Assembly: GCA_002102225.1 (NCBI GenBank) | Contig: LQPB01000082.1 | Coordinates: 52,989 to 116,988, forward strand | DNA: 64,000 nucleotides | Origin: Mycobacterium interjectum | Lineage (GTDB): Bacteria > Actinomycetota > Actinomycetes > Mycobacteriales > Mycobacteriaceae | Reading direction: 5' to 3' | Part shown: in pieces, positions 18,848 to 30,837 of the stretch | Position numbering within the stretch: the stretch's first letter is position 1 | How the letters are laid out: each line of letters begins with the position of its first letter | The notes under the pieces: generated by a model | The model's input: only the letters and a program-made list of their open reading frames with translations | Told to the model about the DNA's origin: nothing | Databases searched by the model: none | Program-made: the position numbers and the translations under genes

Positions 18848-20431
18848 TCATCGCGTCGATTTGAGCACCTGCGAGTAATGGAACTGCCAACGCTCCACGA
18901 TGCGGAACCCGAGGTAGCTGGGGAATCGATACGCCGGGGCTCGCCCGAACGCGGTTCCCGGCGGCAGTGCCTGGCCGGCCTGGTGATCGGGCAGCGACGT
19001 GTCCCGATTGGTGATGGTCCAGATCGTCGTGCACTTGTTGATCTTGGCCGTCGTCAGCCACACCGCGACGTGTCCGTCCCACAGCCAGCCGACCTTGGGG
19101 CCGTAGGCGCCGCGCTCGACGTCGATCAGCGACTTGAACGCCGCCGGCCGGGTGGCCAGCAGGGCGCGGATCGGGCCCGGCCGCCACGGCACGGTGTTGT
19201 CCACCATCAGGCAGTCCCCGGCCGACGCGTGGGAGCTGATCAGGTCGGCCACCTGGCTGTAATCCCAGCCCTCCTTGGCGTAGGGCCAACGCTGGATGAA
19301 CAGGTAATTGGGCAGCGCGGCCCCGGCTAACACCAGCACCACGGCCGCAATCGGCCACGGCTTGCGGGCGATCGTCACGATGCAGACGGCCATCACCACG
19401 GCCGCCGCCGGCGCGGTGAGGATCAGGTAACGCGGAAAGTAGATCGGTTCGATGGCCGCGGAGTACACGACGACGAGGGCGGTGGGCAGGACGATCCAGA
19501 CCAGGCACATGGTCAACAGGCCACGGGTGTCGCCCGCCGGCCCCCGCGCGCCCCTGAGCCGGGCCGCCAGCGCCGCGACGATGAGGACGCCCGTGAGGAT
19601 GGCGAACGGGACGCTGTGGTCGAAGTACTGCCGCAGGATGATGTCGAACGCGTAATGCCAGCTGACCGGAAAGATCCAGTTGACCTGGTACACCTGCCCG
19701 TGCGCGAAAACGATGAACGGCGTCACCGCGCCGACGGCCACGACCGAGGCGACGGCCCACCGGATGACCACGGGCTTGCGGGATCCCTTCGGCGCCAGCG
19801 CGGGCAGGGCCGCGGCGTACACCGGCACCAGCAGGACCAGGTTGAGGCTCAGCACGACCGAGACCGCCAGCGCCGCCGCGTAGCACACCCACAGCCGCGC
19901 CCTGTGGCGCCGGACGGCGGTGACCAGCAACACCGTCAGCCAGATGGCCGCGGCGGCCGCGAAGGCATACGAGCGCGCTTCCATGCCCGCCCAGGTGGTG
20001 CGCGGCAGGATCGCGAAGACGGCACCCGCGCACACCGCCGTGGCGCGCCCGGGGACGAACTGCTTGGTGAACACCGTGACGCCGGCGGCGGCGACCCCGA
20101 CCGCCAGGGCGCTGGGCGCCCGCGACCAGAATTCGGTCGGCGGAAATATCGCGAACCAACCGTGCATGAACAGGTAATACAGCCCGTGAACGGCGTCGAT
20201 GTGGCCCAGCAGCTTCCACAGCTCGGGCAGGGTCCGGCTGGCCGAAGCCGAAATCGTGGCGCCCTCGTCGAACCACAACGACGGCCGGCAGGCCCAGGCG
20301 GCGCTGACGACGGCGGCGAACGCCGCGACCGCCCACGGATCGAGCCACCCGCCGCGCGGGCGCGCGGGCTCGGGCCGGTCAGCGACCCCGGGAGCGTCGC
20401 CGGCCCGCGGCTCGGCGGTGGACATGGCCAT
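18848..20431 (-). CDS. capA: Polyprenol-phosphate mannosyltransferase (Rv1635c / CapA type)
   Basis: 527 aa from ATG 20431; GTG at 20443 is an alternative. A GT-C-type glycosyltransferase: about ten membrane segments, with the catalytic first-loop acidic motif SLWFDEGAT just after helix 1 and a non-membrane C-terminal part. The M. tuberculosis gene at this place, Rv1635c, starts mannose capping of lipoarabinomannan from polyprenol-phosphomannose. I infer the same role from position and family. It is convergent with the efflux gene and divergent from the universal stress protein gene. Confidence 0.85.
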   Translation of the reverse strand: MAMSTAEPRAGDAPGVADRPEPARPRGGWLDPWAVAAFAAVVSAAWACRPSLWFDEGATISASASRTLPELWKLLGHIDAVHGLYYLFMHGWFAIFPPTEFWSRAPSALAVGVAAAGVTVFTKQFVPGRATAVCAGAVFAILPRTTWAGMEARSYAFAAAAAIWLTVLLVTAVRRHRARLWVCYAAALAVSVVLSLNLVLLVPVYAAALPALAPKGSRKPVVIRWAVASVVAVGAVTPFIVFAHGQVYQVNWIFPVSWHYAFDIILRQYFDHSVPFAILTGVLIVAALAARLRGARGPAGDTRGLLTMCLVWIVLPTALVVVYSAAIEPIYFPRYLILTAPAAAVVMAVCIVTIARKPWPIAAVVLVLAGAALPNYLFIQRWPYAKEGWDYSQVADLISSHASAGDCLMVDNTVPWRPGPIRALLATRPAAFKSLIDVERGAYGPKVGWLWDGHVAVWLTTAKINKCTTIWTITNRDTSLPDHQAGQALPPGTAFGRAPAYRFPSYLGFRIVERWQFHYSQVLKSTR

Positions 20432-20683
20432 GATGCTTGTCACTGTAGGGCGCGCCGGATGAACCGGCTCACGATCAGCCCGCCGCGCCGGACCGGGCAT
20501 TCACGCCGCGGCGCCGCGCTCCGCGAAAAGGTCCGGAATGCAAGGCTTTCCGGTTTGCCGTGGTCAATCGGCCGTTTCGGCTCCGGGCAAACTGTTCCTC
20601 GGCGCAGCATGGCCCCGGAATTGACGGTCGCGCCACGCCGCGCTGACCCACGAATGAGATCCCTCTTTTTCCGGCAAACACGA

Positions 20684-20709
20684 TACTGTCTTGGGTTGGC
20701 GGACCAACC
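20684..20709 (+). promoter_or_regulatory. Promoter and leader hairpin of the stress-protein gene
   Basis: A candidate -10 TACTGT (20684-20689) is followed by a perfect hairpin GGTTGG-CGGA-CCAACC (20694-20709), which would lie at or just after the transcription start. A strong ribosome site GGGAGGG precedes ATG 20726. The hairpin may stabilise the 5' end of a highly expressed mRNA. I see no clear -35. The rest of the 20432-20725 gap shows nothing that I recognise. Confidence 0.35.
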
Positions 20710-20725
20710 GAAACTGGGAGGGTAA

Positions 20726-21169
20726 ATGAGTGCCTATCGGACCGTGGTGGTCGGGACGGACGGCTCGGATTCATCGTTTCGTGCGGTAGACAAGGCAGCG
20801 CAGATTGCCGGAGACGACGCCAAGCTGATCATTGCGTCGGCCTACCTGCCGCAGCACGAGGATACCCGGGCCGCCGACGCTCTGAGGGACGAAAGCTACA
20901 AGGTGTCGGGCACCGCCCCCATTTACGCGATCCTGCAGGACGCCAAGGAGCGCGCCCACAAAGCGGGCGCCAAGAACGTGGAAGAGCGGTCGGTCGTCGG
21001 CGCCCCGGTCGACGCGCTGGTCAAGCTGGCCGAAGACGAAAAGGCCGACCTGCTGGTGGTCGGCAATGTCGGCCTGAGCACGATCGCGGGCCGGCTGCTC
21101 GGATCGGTGCCGGCCAACGTCTCGCGTCGCGCCAAGGTGGACGTGCTGATCGTGCACACCACGAACTAG
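20726..21169 (+). CDS. Universal stress protein, cAMP-binding type (Rv1636)
   Basis: 147 aa, single UspA domain. The nucleotide-binding motif VVGTDGSDSS sits at the N-terminus and the G-2x-G-9x-G(S) loop is VVGNVGLSTIAGRLLGSVP near the C-terminus. The M. tuberculosis orthologue at this position (Rv1636, TB15.3) and its M. smegmatis counterpart bind cAMP and are abundant, so it may buffer free cAMP. An adenylate cyclase gene occurs at 47980 in this window. Confidence 0.95.
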   Translation: MSAYRTVVVGTDGSDSSFRAVDKAAQIAGDDAKLIIASAYLPQHEDTRAADALRDESYKVSGTAPIYAILQDAKERAHKAGAKNVEERSVVGAPVDALVKLAEDEKADLLVVGNVGLSTIAGRLLGSVPANVSRRAKVDVLIVHTTN

Positions 21170-21232
21170 GTTGACGGTGGCGACCCGCGTCGCCCGGCTA
21201 CGCCGCGCTCGCGATCGCCACAAAACTAGGTC

Positions 21233-21928
21233 CTACCAGCCCCGCTCGCGCCATTCGCCCAGGTGGGGGCGTTCCGCGCCCAACACGGTGTCGTCGCCGT
21301 GGCCGGGGTAGATGACGGTGGAGTCGTCGTACACGTCGAACACCCGGGTGGTGACGTCGTCGAGCAGCTGGGCGAAATCCCCGGCCTGCCACGTCTTGCC
21401 CACCCCGCCCGGGAACAGGCAGTCGCCGGTGAACAGCTGCGTAACGCCGCCGGTCGCGGGCCCGTCGAGGGCCAGCGCGATCGATCCCGGCGTGTGCCCG
21501 CGCAGGTGGATGACGTCGAAGCTGAGCTTGCCGATGTGCAGGGTGTCGCCGCCCGCGAGCAAACGCTCCGGCTTGACCGGCAACGGCTCGGCGTCGATCT
21601 CGTTGGCGGCGGTCGGGGCGCCGGTGGCGGCCGCCACCGCCTCCAGCGCCTGCCAGTGATCGAAGTGCTGGTGGCTGGTCACGATCAGCGACAGCTTCGG
21701 CGCATAGCGCCGGATCAGGTCGATCAGGAGGTCGGCGTCGTTGGCGGCGTCGATCAGCAGCGTCTCCCCGGTCTCCGCACACGTGACCAGATAGGCGTTG
21801 TTGTCCATCGGGCCCACCGACGCCTTGAGAATCGTGGCGCCGGGTAGGGTCCGGCGGGCCGCGGTACCAGGGTCGACGTGTCCGGTGTAGTTGGCCAACT
21901 CTCCAGCGGGCGTATTCTCGGCCGTCAT
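21233..21928 (-). CDS. Metallo-beta-lactamase fold hydrolase (Rv1637c type)
   Basis: 231 aa from ATG 21928 (MTAENTPAGELANYTG). The metal site is TSHQHFDHW (HxHxDH); further ligands are the His in LRGHTPGS, the Asp in FTGDCLFPGG and the His in YPGHGDDT. This is the glyoxalase II-like branch of the family (thioester hydrolases), but the substrate is unknown. It is divergent from uvrA. The open frame extends to 22000, but the family-like sequence begins at 21928. Confidence 0.88.
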   Translation of the reverse strand: MTAENTPAGELANYTGHVDPGTAARRTLPGATILKASVGPMDNNAYLVTCAETGETLLIDAANDADLLIDLIRRYAPKLSLIVTSHQHFDHWQALEAVAAATGAPTAANEIDAEPLPVKPERLLAGGDTLHIGKLSFDVIHLRGHTPGSIALALDGPATGGVTQLFTGDCLFPGGVGKTWQAGDFAQLLDDVTTRVFDVYDDSTVIYPGHGDDTVLGAERPHLGEWRERGW

Positions 21929-22049
21929 AGCGGCCACGTTACTGGTCAAACGTTGCTTGTCGGTATGGACACATAGCATGGAATGCGCCGTGCGCATCAA
22001 CGGCTAAAGCACGTAATGGATTCGCTGATAATTCCTGAAAGAGGGCAGC

Positions 22050-24953
<2,904 letters not shown>

Positions 24954-24965
24954 GCCGAGTCGCGT

Positions 24966-25026
24966 CGCGACACATAAACGTCGCACACGACACGCCCGAA
25001 AACTTGGCAGCCGTTTATGTTTCGCG
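24966..25026. repeat. Inverted repeat between convergent uvrA and AlkZ-like gene
   Basis: Two 15-nt arms (24966-24980 and 25012-25026) are reverse complements with one mismatch, separated by 31 nt. The right arm contains the stop codon of the AlkZ-like gene. The structure could serve as a bidirectional terminator, or it could be a short dispersed intergenic repeat. There is no T-tract. Confidence 0.5.
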
Positions 25027-26211
25027 GCCCGCGGCCCCACCGGCTTTCGACAGCGGCGACGGGAAGCGGGGGTTGATGCGCACGCCGTCCAGCCACAGGG
25101 TGAGCTCGTCGGCGCGGCGCTGCAGGGCGCGTCGCCCGTCGCGACCGGGATCCTCGAGGAGCTGCAGCCGGACGCGGGCGCCGTCGTCTTGATACCAGCC
25201 GCCCACCATGCGTCCGTTCCACCACGCGGTGGGACCCGCGTTGCCGTTGCGGTCGAACACCTGCGCGCGATGGTCCCCGAGATACCACTCACGGTGAAAC
25301 CAGCCCATGCTGGTGGCGTCCAGCCCGGGCAACAAGGCGCACCACGGGGGCGCCTGGGGTTCGGGATCGAGGTCGTCGGGTAACGCCCAGCCGGTGCCGC
25401 CGGGTCCGCCCTGCAGCTCGACCTCCACCGCCCCGATATCGCTCAGGGCCTTCCGGGCCGCGGTCAGCGTGGTGCCGAACCACCACTTGACGTCAGCGGC
25501 GGTGGCCGGTCCGAAGGCAGCCAGCCAGCGGCGGGTCAGGTCGGCCTGCGCGGCGTGCTGGGGCGGGGCGTGCGCGGGCGCGCCGAGCCAGTCCCCGGTC
25601 TTGGCCCAGCGCGGCCGCGACGTGGTCCAGGCCCCGTCATTCGGCCCGCGCACGATCTCGCCCCGCGCCGAGAGCACCGTGAGCACCCGCGGGGCGAGCG
25701 GGACCTGGCCGCCCCAGCGCTTTCCGGGCGCGGGGTCGTAACTGCCGGCCAGCTCGGGCAGCGCGGCCCGCAGTGCGGTGCTGCTGGCCGGCCCGCTGTC
25801 ACTGAGATGGCGCAACACCGCCGAACAGGCGCGGTCCAGCCAGCGCGCGCCGTCGTCGGCCACACCGGCCTTCTGCACGTCGGCGACCAGCCGGCGCCGT
25901 TCGTTGTCGGCGACCCGCGCGCTGGACGCCGACTGAATGACGGGCAGGTCGTCGCTGCTGACCAGCCACAGCGTCCGTCGCATCGCCAGGTGCTTGACCG
26001 CGGCGCGCTTGCCGTACAGCTGCAGGTCGAGGTCGTCGGTCACGAAACCCGGGGTACGCGCCCACAGCGACAGGTACGGGGTGGCGGGGTCGGTCGCATG
26101 CAGCCCGACCAGCCCGGCGACCGCCCGCGCCAGCGGCGGCGGGTCGCCCGCGGACAGGAAATGCCTGCGCGCCAGGCGGTTACGTCGCTCGTCGATGGTG
26201 AATCTGCGCAC
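25015..26211 (-). CDS. Winged-helix DNA-binding protein, AlkZ/YcaQ-like
   Basis: 398 aa from GTG 26211 (MRRFTIDERRNRLARRHFL); a TTG at 26217 is also possible. It has the three-winged-helix architecture of the HTH_42 family, which includes AlkZ/YcaQ glycosylases that unhook interstrand crosslinks. The stretch GLHATDPATPYLSLWARTPG corresponds to the active-site region, but the Gln-hydrophobic-Gln (or Asp) catalytic pair of true AlkZ is replaced by His-Ala-Thr-Asp. Glycosylase activity is therefore uncertain. It is the last gene of a minus-strand group with the two small genes upstream. Confidence 0.8.
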   Translation of the reverse strand: MRRFTIDERRNRLARRHFLSAGDPPPLARAVAGLVGLHATDPATPYLSLWARTPGFVTDDLDLQLYGKRAAVKHLAMRRTLWLVSSDDLPVIQSASSARVADNERRRLVADVQKAGVADDGARWLDRACSAVLRHLSDSGPASSTALRAALPELAGSYDPAPGKRWGGQVPLAPRVLTVLSARGEIVRGPNDGAWTTSRPRWAKTGDWLGAPAHAPPQHAAQADLTRRWLAAFGPATAADVKWWFGTTLTAARKALSDIGAVEVELQGGPGGTGWALPDDLDPEPQAPPWCALLPGLDATSMGWFHREWYLGDHRAQVFDRNGNAGPTAWWNGRMVGGWYQDDGARVRLQLLEDPGRDGRRALQRRADELTLWLDGVRINPRFPSPLSKAGGAAGRET

Positions 26212-26213
26212 CC

Positions 26214-26447
26214 TCAACGCTCGTCGGAGCGCATCGACTCCCGGATCCGCCTCAACCGCTCCGCCGCGGCGCGCTCCCGCTCCTCGTACTGCTCTTCGAC
26301 CGAACGGCCTTCCGCCGTATCGGCGTCGAGCTCGGCCGCGCCCTGCGCCGTCGCGTAGCGGGACTCGATTTTCTCCCTGACGGATTCGAAGGTCGGCACG
26401 CCGGCCGCGTCGTACCCGGGTTCGGGAGTCGTTGGTTCGTCGGGCAT
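26214..26447 (-). CDS. Small conserved charged protein
   Basis: 77 aa from ATG 26447 (MPDEPTTPEPGYDAAG). It is acidic and Pro-rich at the start, then helical and rich in Glu and Arg (EEQYEERERAAAERLRRIRESM), probably a short coiled coil. The stop overlaps the start region of the downstream AlkZ-like gene. No function is known; M. tuberculosis has a small gene, Rv1638A, near this place, but I cannot confirm homology. Confidence 0.65.
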   Translation of the reverse strand: MPDEPTTPEPGYDAAGVPTFESVREKIESRYATAQGAAELDADTAEGRSVEEQYEERERAAAERLRRIRESMRSDER

Positions 26448-26456
26448 GCCGTCACG

Positions 26457-26885
26457 CTACTGCGCGCGGCGATCGAAATACCGCACCATCTGCTGCCAAT
26501 AGACCAGGGTGAGGGCCATCTGCACCGCGGTCGCGATCGCCGCCGGCCTGCGGCGGTGACGGCGGGCGGCGACGACGGCGCTCAGCGCGGCCGCGGATGT
26601 CACCGCGCTGACGAGCATGGCCGCGTCCCGGGGACGACGGCTGATCCACAGTTCCTCGCCCAGCATCGCCCTGGTTGACCAGGCGCGTTCGTGCGCCGGC
26701 TTGCCGAAGACGAACGGGTTGGCGGCGAACCACAACGCGACCAACCCCGCGTGGCTCCAGCGCCGCGTCCACACGGGCACCAGGGTCAGCGGCGTGCTCG
26801 CCCAGCGCGTCCAGGCGCTCCACGGATTGCAGTGCCGGGCAAAGATCGCGCGCCTGAGGCGGGCGGCGCGCGAGGGTGGGACCAC
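26457..26885 (-). CDS. DUF6653-like small membrane protein
   Basis: About 142 aa from GTG 26885 (MVPPSRAARLRRAIFARH). The sequence FARHCNPWSAWTRW followed by hydrophobic stretches near residues 40-60 and 85-105, and the motif RAWSTRAMLGEELW, resemble a small actinobacterial membrane family (DUF6653) of unknown function. The open frame continues to 26978, but that part does not look conserved. It ends 10 nt before the next small gene. Confidence 0.65.
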   Translation of the reverse strand: MVPPSRAARLRRAIFARHCNPWSAWTRWASTPLTLVPVWTRRWSHAGLVALWFAANPFVFGKPAHERAWSTRAMLGEELWISRRPRDAAMLVSAVTSAAALSAVVAARRHRRRPAAIATAVQMALTLVYWQQMVRYFDRRAQ

Positions 26886-27490
26886 GGGTTCGAGTGTGCG
26901 CCCGGCACGGCGGTTTGGCGAAGTTTCCGGCGCCGGCTGGACAATCGATTTGGTGGGCGGGCGTAAACGTCTCTTCACAATTGCGCGGGCCGAAATTCGT
27001 TGTCTTCGGGGGGCCGCCGCGACAACTTCGCCGATTTGTGGTCGCCGGAGCCGATGCCGCGGTCAGAAACCAGCTAACTCCGCGGCGCCCGGTGGCCGCC
27101 ACGCGGAAAAATTAGAACTAGAAGCAGCCCGCTTCGTCCGGTTAAATCATCTAAGTGAGAAGGGGCCTAGGGGCCTCGAACAGGCCTAATCGCCCCGTTC
27201 GTACCCAGCCACGCGGACGCGGACACGCGTGGTTAACCGAAATGCAGCCCACGTGGCGATCTCCCGGTTCACGGCGCAGCGAGCACCGCTGTACCGTTAC
27301 AAGCAAATTTTCGTTCACAGCAGTTCAGGAATGTGGACAATGATCTCGGCTAAAGCGGCGGTGTCGTCACCACAAGCGGGGATCCATCGCGCAATTGCGG
27401 CGGTAATTTATTGCGCTGAGATAACGAAATACTTCAAGAGCGTTCGCACAAATGGTCCGAGCAGCACAGATCGGGAATGAAGGGACAACT
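26886..27490. other. Intergenic region, 605 bp, no gene recognised
   Basis: This stretch is less GC-rich than its surroundings, especially 27100-27480. It contains a hairpin GGCCT-N5-AGGCC (27172-27186) nested in an outer GGGGC/GCCCC pair (27162-27196), and an inverted repeat GCGCAAT-N14-ATTGCGC (27389-27416) about 75 bp before the next start codon. The repeat could be a regulator site for the acyltransferase-like gene. No open frame here looks protein-like. Confidence 0.5.
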
Positions 27491-28207
27491 ATGGAAGCGG
27501 CTCAACTGGCGCGTAGGGCCACCGACGGCCCTTGGCTGGAGGGCAGTTGGGGATGGCGGGATGACGCGACGGGATGCCGGGTCACCGCGTCGACGCCGCA
27601 GGCGCAGCCCGAACTGTGGGAGCAATACCTGGACGGCGCGTTCCAGAGCTATCGGCGGCACGGACTGGAATGGGTGCTCGACGTCGACGCGGTTCGGGAC
27701 GGCGCCGACACGGCGCTGTTCTTCGCCGCGACCGACCCCGAAGGCCGGGTTGTCGGGGGCACGCGCGTCGTGGGGCCGCTGCGGGCGCCCGAGGACTCCC
27801 ACGCGCTCGAGGAGTGGGACGGCAACCCCGGCGCCGCGGTGCTGCGTTACATGATCGCCAACCGCATCCCGTTCGGCGTCGTTGAGGTCAAAAGCGCCTG
27901 GGCAAACTCGCAGGAGTACGGCAGCCGGGCGCTGTCCAGGGTGTTGGCCCGCACCGCGCTGCCGACGATGACGCTGATGGGTGTCCAGTTCGTCATGGCC
28001 ACCGCGGCGGCCCATGTCCTGGAACAGTGGCGATCCTCGGGGGGCGTGGTGGCCTCGCGGATACCGGCGGCCGCCTATCCCAACGACAACTACCGAACAA
28101 AAGTCATGTGGTGGGATCGCCGGACCCTGGCCACGCACGCCGAGCCCGACCAATTCAAGCTGATGTGCACCGAGGACGCGGTCATCCTTCGCCGTGCTTC
28201 GGCGTAG
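27491..28207 (+). CDS. GNAT/autoinducer-synthase-like acyltransferase, tentative
   Basis: 238 aa from ATG 27491, with ribosome site GAAGGGA six nt upstream. The central part ALFFAATDPEGRVVGGTRVVG resembles the beta-strand region of acyl-homoserine lactone and N-acyl amino acid synthases (LuxI/FeeM branch of the GNAT fold), and the spacing of VVEVKSAWAN and ALPTMTLMGVQFVMATAA fits later strands and helices. I did not find definitive catalytic residues. A cytochrome P450 gene follows 112 nt downstream on the same strand, so a joint role in making a modified acyl metabolite is possible. Confidence 0.5.
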   Translation: MEAAQLARRATDGPWLEGSWGWRDDATGCRVTASTPQAQPELWEQYLDGAFQSYRRHGLEWVLDVDAVRDGADTALFFAATDPEGRVVGGTRVVGPLRAPEDSHALEEWDGNPGAAVLRYMIANRIPFGVVEVKSAWANSQEYGSRALSRVLARTALPTMTLMGVQFVMATAAAHVLEQWRSSGGVVASRIPAAAYPNDNYRTKVMWWDRRTLATHAEPDQFKLMCTEDAVILRRASA

Positions 28208-28319
28208 CGGCCCGGCGCCCGCTCGGCACGCCTATCTCGCTGCCACTGAGCGGAATTGGGCCGGCGCGGGCGCACCGGTGAACGCCGGGCCGATGCTGCC
28301 GACGGTCTAGGGTCAAGGG

Positions 28320-29693
28320 GTGTCCATCACCGAGCGGCCCGTGCGAGACGTTGCGACGTTGCCGTTGGCGCCGAAAAATCCGCTTCCGTATCGCGAACGG
28401 GTGAAGGCGATCAGGGAATTCCACACCGGCACGAACAAGCTTCGCGACGCCGGCGGGCCCGTCACCCGGGTCACCTTGGGGCCCAGCTGGCTGATTCCGC
28501 CGATCGTGCTGGCGACCTCGCCGCAGGGGATCCGCGACATCGTCAGCGTGAGAGACGGTTCCGTCGACAAGACGAGCACGGTGACCACCGAGCTGCGCCG
28601 GCTGTTGGGCGGGAACCTGTTCGTTTTGCCCCACACCGAGTGGTTACCGCGCCGGCGAACGCTGCAGCCGGTGTTCACCCGCCAGCGGGTCCGCCAGTTC
28701 GGCGGCCACATGGCCGAGGCCGCCGAAACGGTGTGCGCCGCATGGACGGACGGCGCCGAGATCGATCTCGACGCGCAGTGCCGCACGCTGACATTGCGGG
28801 CGCTGGGTCGCTCGGTGCTGGGTTTGGACCTCGATGAGCGATCCGACGCGATCGCCGAGCCGCTGCGGGTGGCCACGAGTTACGCGGTAAGGCGGGCCCT
28901 GCGGCCGCTGCGCGCGCCGGAGTGGCTGCCCACACCCGCGCGGCGGCGCGCCCGGGCCGCCGCCCGCGCGATTCGCGAGCTCGCCGACGAGATCCTGCGG
29001 GCGTGCCGCGCCGACGCCGACAGGGAGGCGCCGCTGGTCCACGCGCTCATCGCCGCGACCGACCCGGAAACCGGGCAGTCGTTGACCGACACCGAGATCC
29101 GCGACGAGATGATCATCTTCTTGTTCGCCGGACACGACACGACGGCGACGACTCTGACGTACGCGCTGTGGGCGCTGGGCCGCCATCCCGGCATGCAGGA
29201 ACGGGTGGCGGCCGAAGTCGCGGAGCTCGGCGACCGCCAGCTCACCCCCGACGACGTCGCGCGGCTTACGTTCACGGTCCGGGTCCTGCAGGAGGCGCTG
29301 CGGTTGTGCCCGCCGGGGCCGACCGGAACCCGCATGGCGACGCGCGATGTCGAAGTCGCGGGCTATCGCGTCAAGGCCGGCACCATGCTGGCGTTCGGAA
29401 GGATGGCGGTACAGACGGATCCGACCCTGTGGGACGATCCGCTGCGGTTCGACCCGGACCGGTTCAGCCCCGAACGTGACCAGGGCCGGGACCGTTGGCA
29501 ATACGTTCCGTTCGGCGGGGGCCCCCGCTCCTGCATCGGAGATCACTTCGCGATGCTGGAGGCCACGCTCGCGCTGGCGACCATCGTTCGCCGAGTCGAA
29601 ATCGAGTCGCTGTCGGATGATTTCCCGCTGGCCGTGCCGTTCACCATGGTCGCGGCGGCTCCGATCATGGCCAAGGTCCGGCTGCGGCACTGA
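28320..29693 (+). CDS. Cytochrome P450 monooxygenase
   Basis: 457 aa from GTG 28320. The I-helix oxygen-binding motif is FAGHDTTATT, the K-helix ExxR is EALR, the PERF-like region is FDPDRFSPER, and the haem-binding loop is FGGGPRSCIG with axial Cys405. It is soluble, with no N-terminal membrane anchor. Family and substrate cannot be assigned from the sequence alone. It lies downstream of the acyltransferase-like gene and convergent with the diguanylate cyclase, 8 nt apart. Confidence 0.93.
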   Translation: MSITERPVRDVATLPLAPKNPLPYRERVKAIREFHTGTNKLRDAGGPVTRVTLGPSWLIPPIVLATSPQGIRDIVSVRDGSVDKTSTVTTELRRLLGGNLFVLPHTEWLPRRRTLQPVFTRQRVRQFGGHMAEAAETVCAAWTDGAEIDLDAQCRTLTLRALGRSVLGLDLDERSDAIAEPLRVATSYAVRRALRPLRAPEWLPTPARRRARAAARAIRELADEILRACRADADREAPLVHALIAATDPETGQSLTDTEIRDEMIIFLFAGHDTTATTLTYALWALGRHPGMQERVAAEVAELGDRQLTPDDVARLTFTVRVLQEALRLCPPGPTGTRMATRDVEVAGYRVKAGTMLAFGRMAVQTDPTLWDDPLRFDPDRFSPERDQGRDRWQYVPFGGGPRSCIGDHFAMLEATLALATIVRRVEIESLSDDFPLAVPFTMVAAAPIMAKVRLRH

Positions 29694-29701
29694 CGCCGGC
29701 G

Positions 29702-30772
29702 CTAGGCCCGCACGCCGTGGTGGGCCTGGTTTCCGCCCCGGCGTTTGGCCGCGTACATCGCGGTGTCGGCGATCACGATCAGCTCGTCGACCAGCCACGC
29801 GACATCGCGTCCGGTCAGCAGGCGCAGTTCCGCGCTCGCGGTGCCGATGCTGGCCGTGATCTCGGGGGAGAGCTCGGCGAGCGCGGTGCAGAACTCGGTG
29901 GCCAGCGGCGCGACGTCCGGGGTCGCCGAGGTCAGCGCGACCAGAAATTCTTCGCCGCCGGCGCGGCAGATGACCGCGTCGGAGGGGGTGCGCTCGCGCA
30001 GCAGGTCGGCCACCTGCTGCAGGGCGCGGTCACCGGCCGAATGACCGAGGGTGTCGTTGATGCGTTTGAAGTTGTCGAGGTCGACCATCACCACCGCCAG
30101 GTGGCGGTGCTCCGGCGGCGGATTGATCAAGCGGCTGCCGACCTCGTCGGTGAACGCCCGCCGGTTCAGCAGTCCGGTGAGGGGATCCTCTTGGGAGCGA
30201 AGGGCATACGTTCCCATGGCCCGGGAGATGCCCCAAATCCCAAGGGGCAACCATAAGTTGAGAAAGGTGTTGAGCCAGAACGCGGACGCGGCGCTGGCCA
30301 CGTTTGCCTCTTCGGTCAGCCGCACCACCGCCACGGTGGTGACCGTGACGGCGACCACACCGTTGAACACCAGAAGCCTGGGGCCGTGGAACAGCGCGAT
30401 GTAGCTGCCGGTGATCGCCATGGCCGTACAGGCCAGGGCGGCGAGGGCCGCGGTGGGCTGTACGACGCTCCACCCGCCGACGCACAACGCGCCCACCGCA
30501 ACGCCGATCTGCGACTGCCGGCGCGTGGGCCAGCGCATCAGCCACAACGCGGTCACGGCGGCGGTGAACGCGGCGGCGAGGGCGCCGGTGAGCACCTCGA
30601 CGGGGCTGGGGTTGTGTTGACTCGGCAACACGGTGAGCGGCACCAGTGCCGACGAACCGGTTATGACGGCCATGATCGTTCGCGCCGGACGCAGCATCCC
30701 GCGCTGGCGCAGGAAGGTCGTGATCCAGTCGTACTGGTCGGGCTGGTTCCACCACGCCTTCAGCCGTGACAT
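29702..30772 (-). CDS. Membrane diguanylate cyclase (GGDEF)
   Basis: 356 aa. About six membrane helices occupy residues 30-185, followed by a GGDEF domain (about 195-350) that starts DPLTGLLNRRAF, has VMVDLDNFKRIND with the metal Asp, and the active-site motif RAGGEEFLV. The active site is intact, so it should make c-di-GMP from two GTP. The product-inhibition RxxD I-site expected just before GGEEF is absent. It is divergent from the methyltransferase gene; the two start regions are about 65 nt apart. Confidence 0.93.
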   Translation of the reverse strand: MSRLKAWWNQPDQYDWITTFLRQRGMLRPARTIMAVITGSSALVPLTVLPSQHNPSPVEVLTGALAAAFTAAVTALWLMRWPTRRQSQIGVAVGALCVGGWSVVQPTAALAALACTAMAITGSYIALFHGPRLLVFNGVVAVTVTTVAVVRLTEEANVASAASAFWLNTFLNLWLPLGIWGISRAMGTYALRSQEDPLTGLLNRRAFTDEVGSRLINPPPEHRHLAVVMVDLDNFKRINDTLGHSAGDRALQQVADLLRERTPSDAVICRAGGEEFLVALTSATPDVAPLATEFCTALAELSPEITASIGTASAELRLLTGRDVAWLVDELIVIADTAMYAAKRRGGNQAHHGVRA

Positions 30773-30837
30773 CGGTCAGCGAACCTTTCTCGCGCCCGCA
30801 GCGGCGGCCGCGACGCGCGCCCGCGAGCGGGAATGCC

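Noticed and set aside
21929..22049. LexA (SOS) box upstream of uvrA
   Set aside because: No match to the mycobacterial TCGAAC-N4-GTTCGA pattern with acceptable arms was found here or before uvrB.
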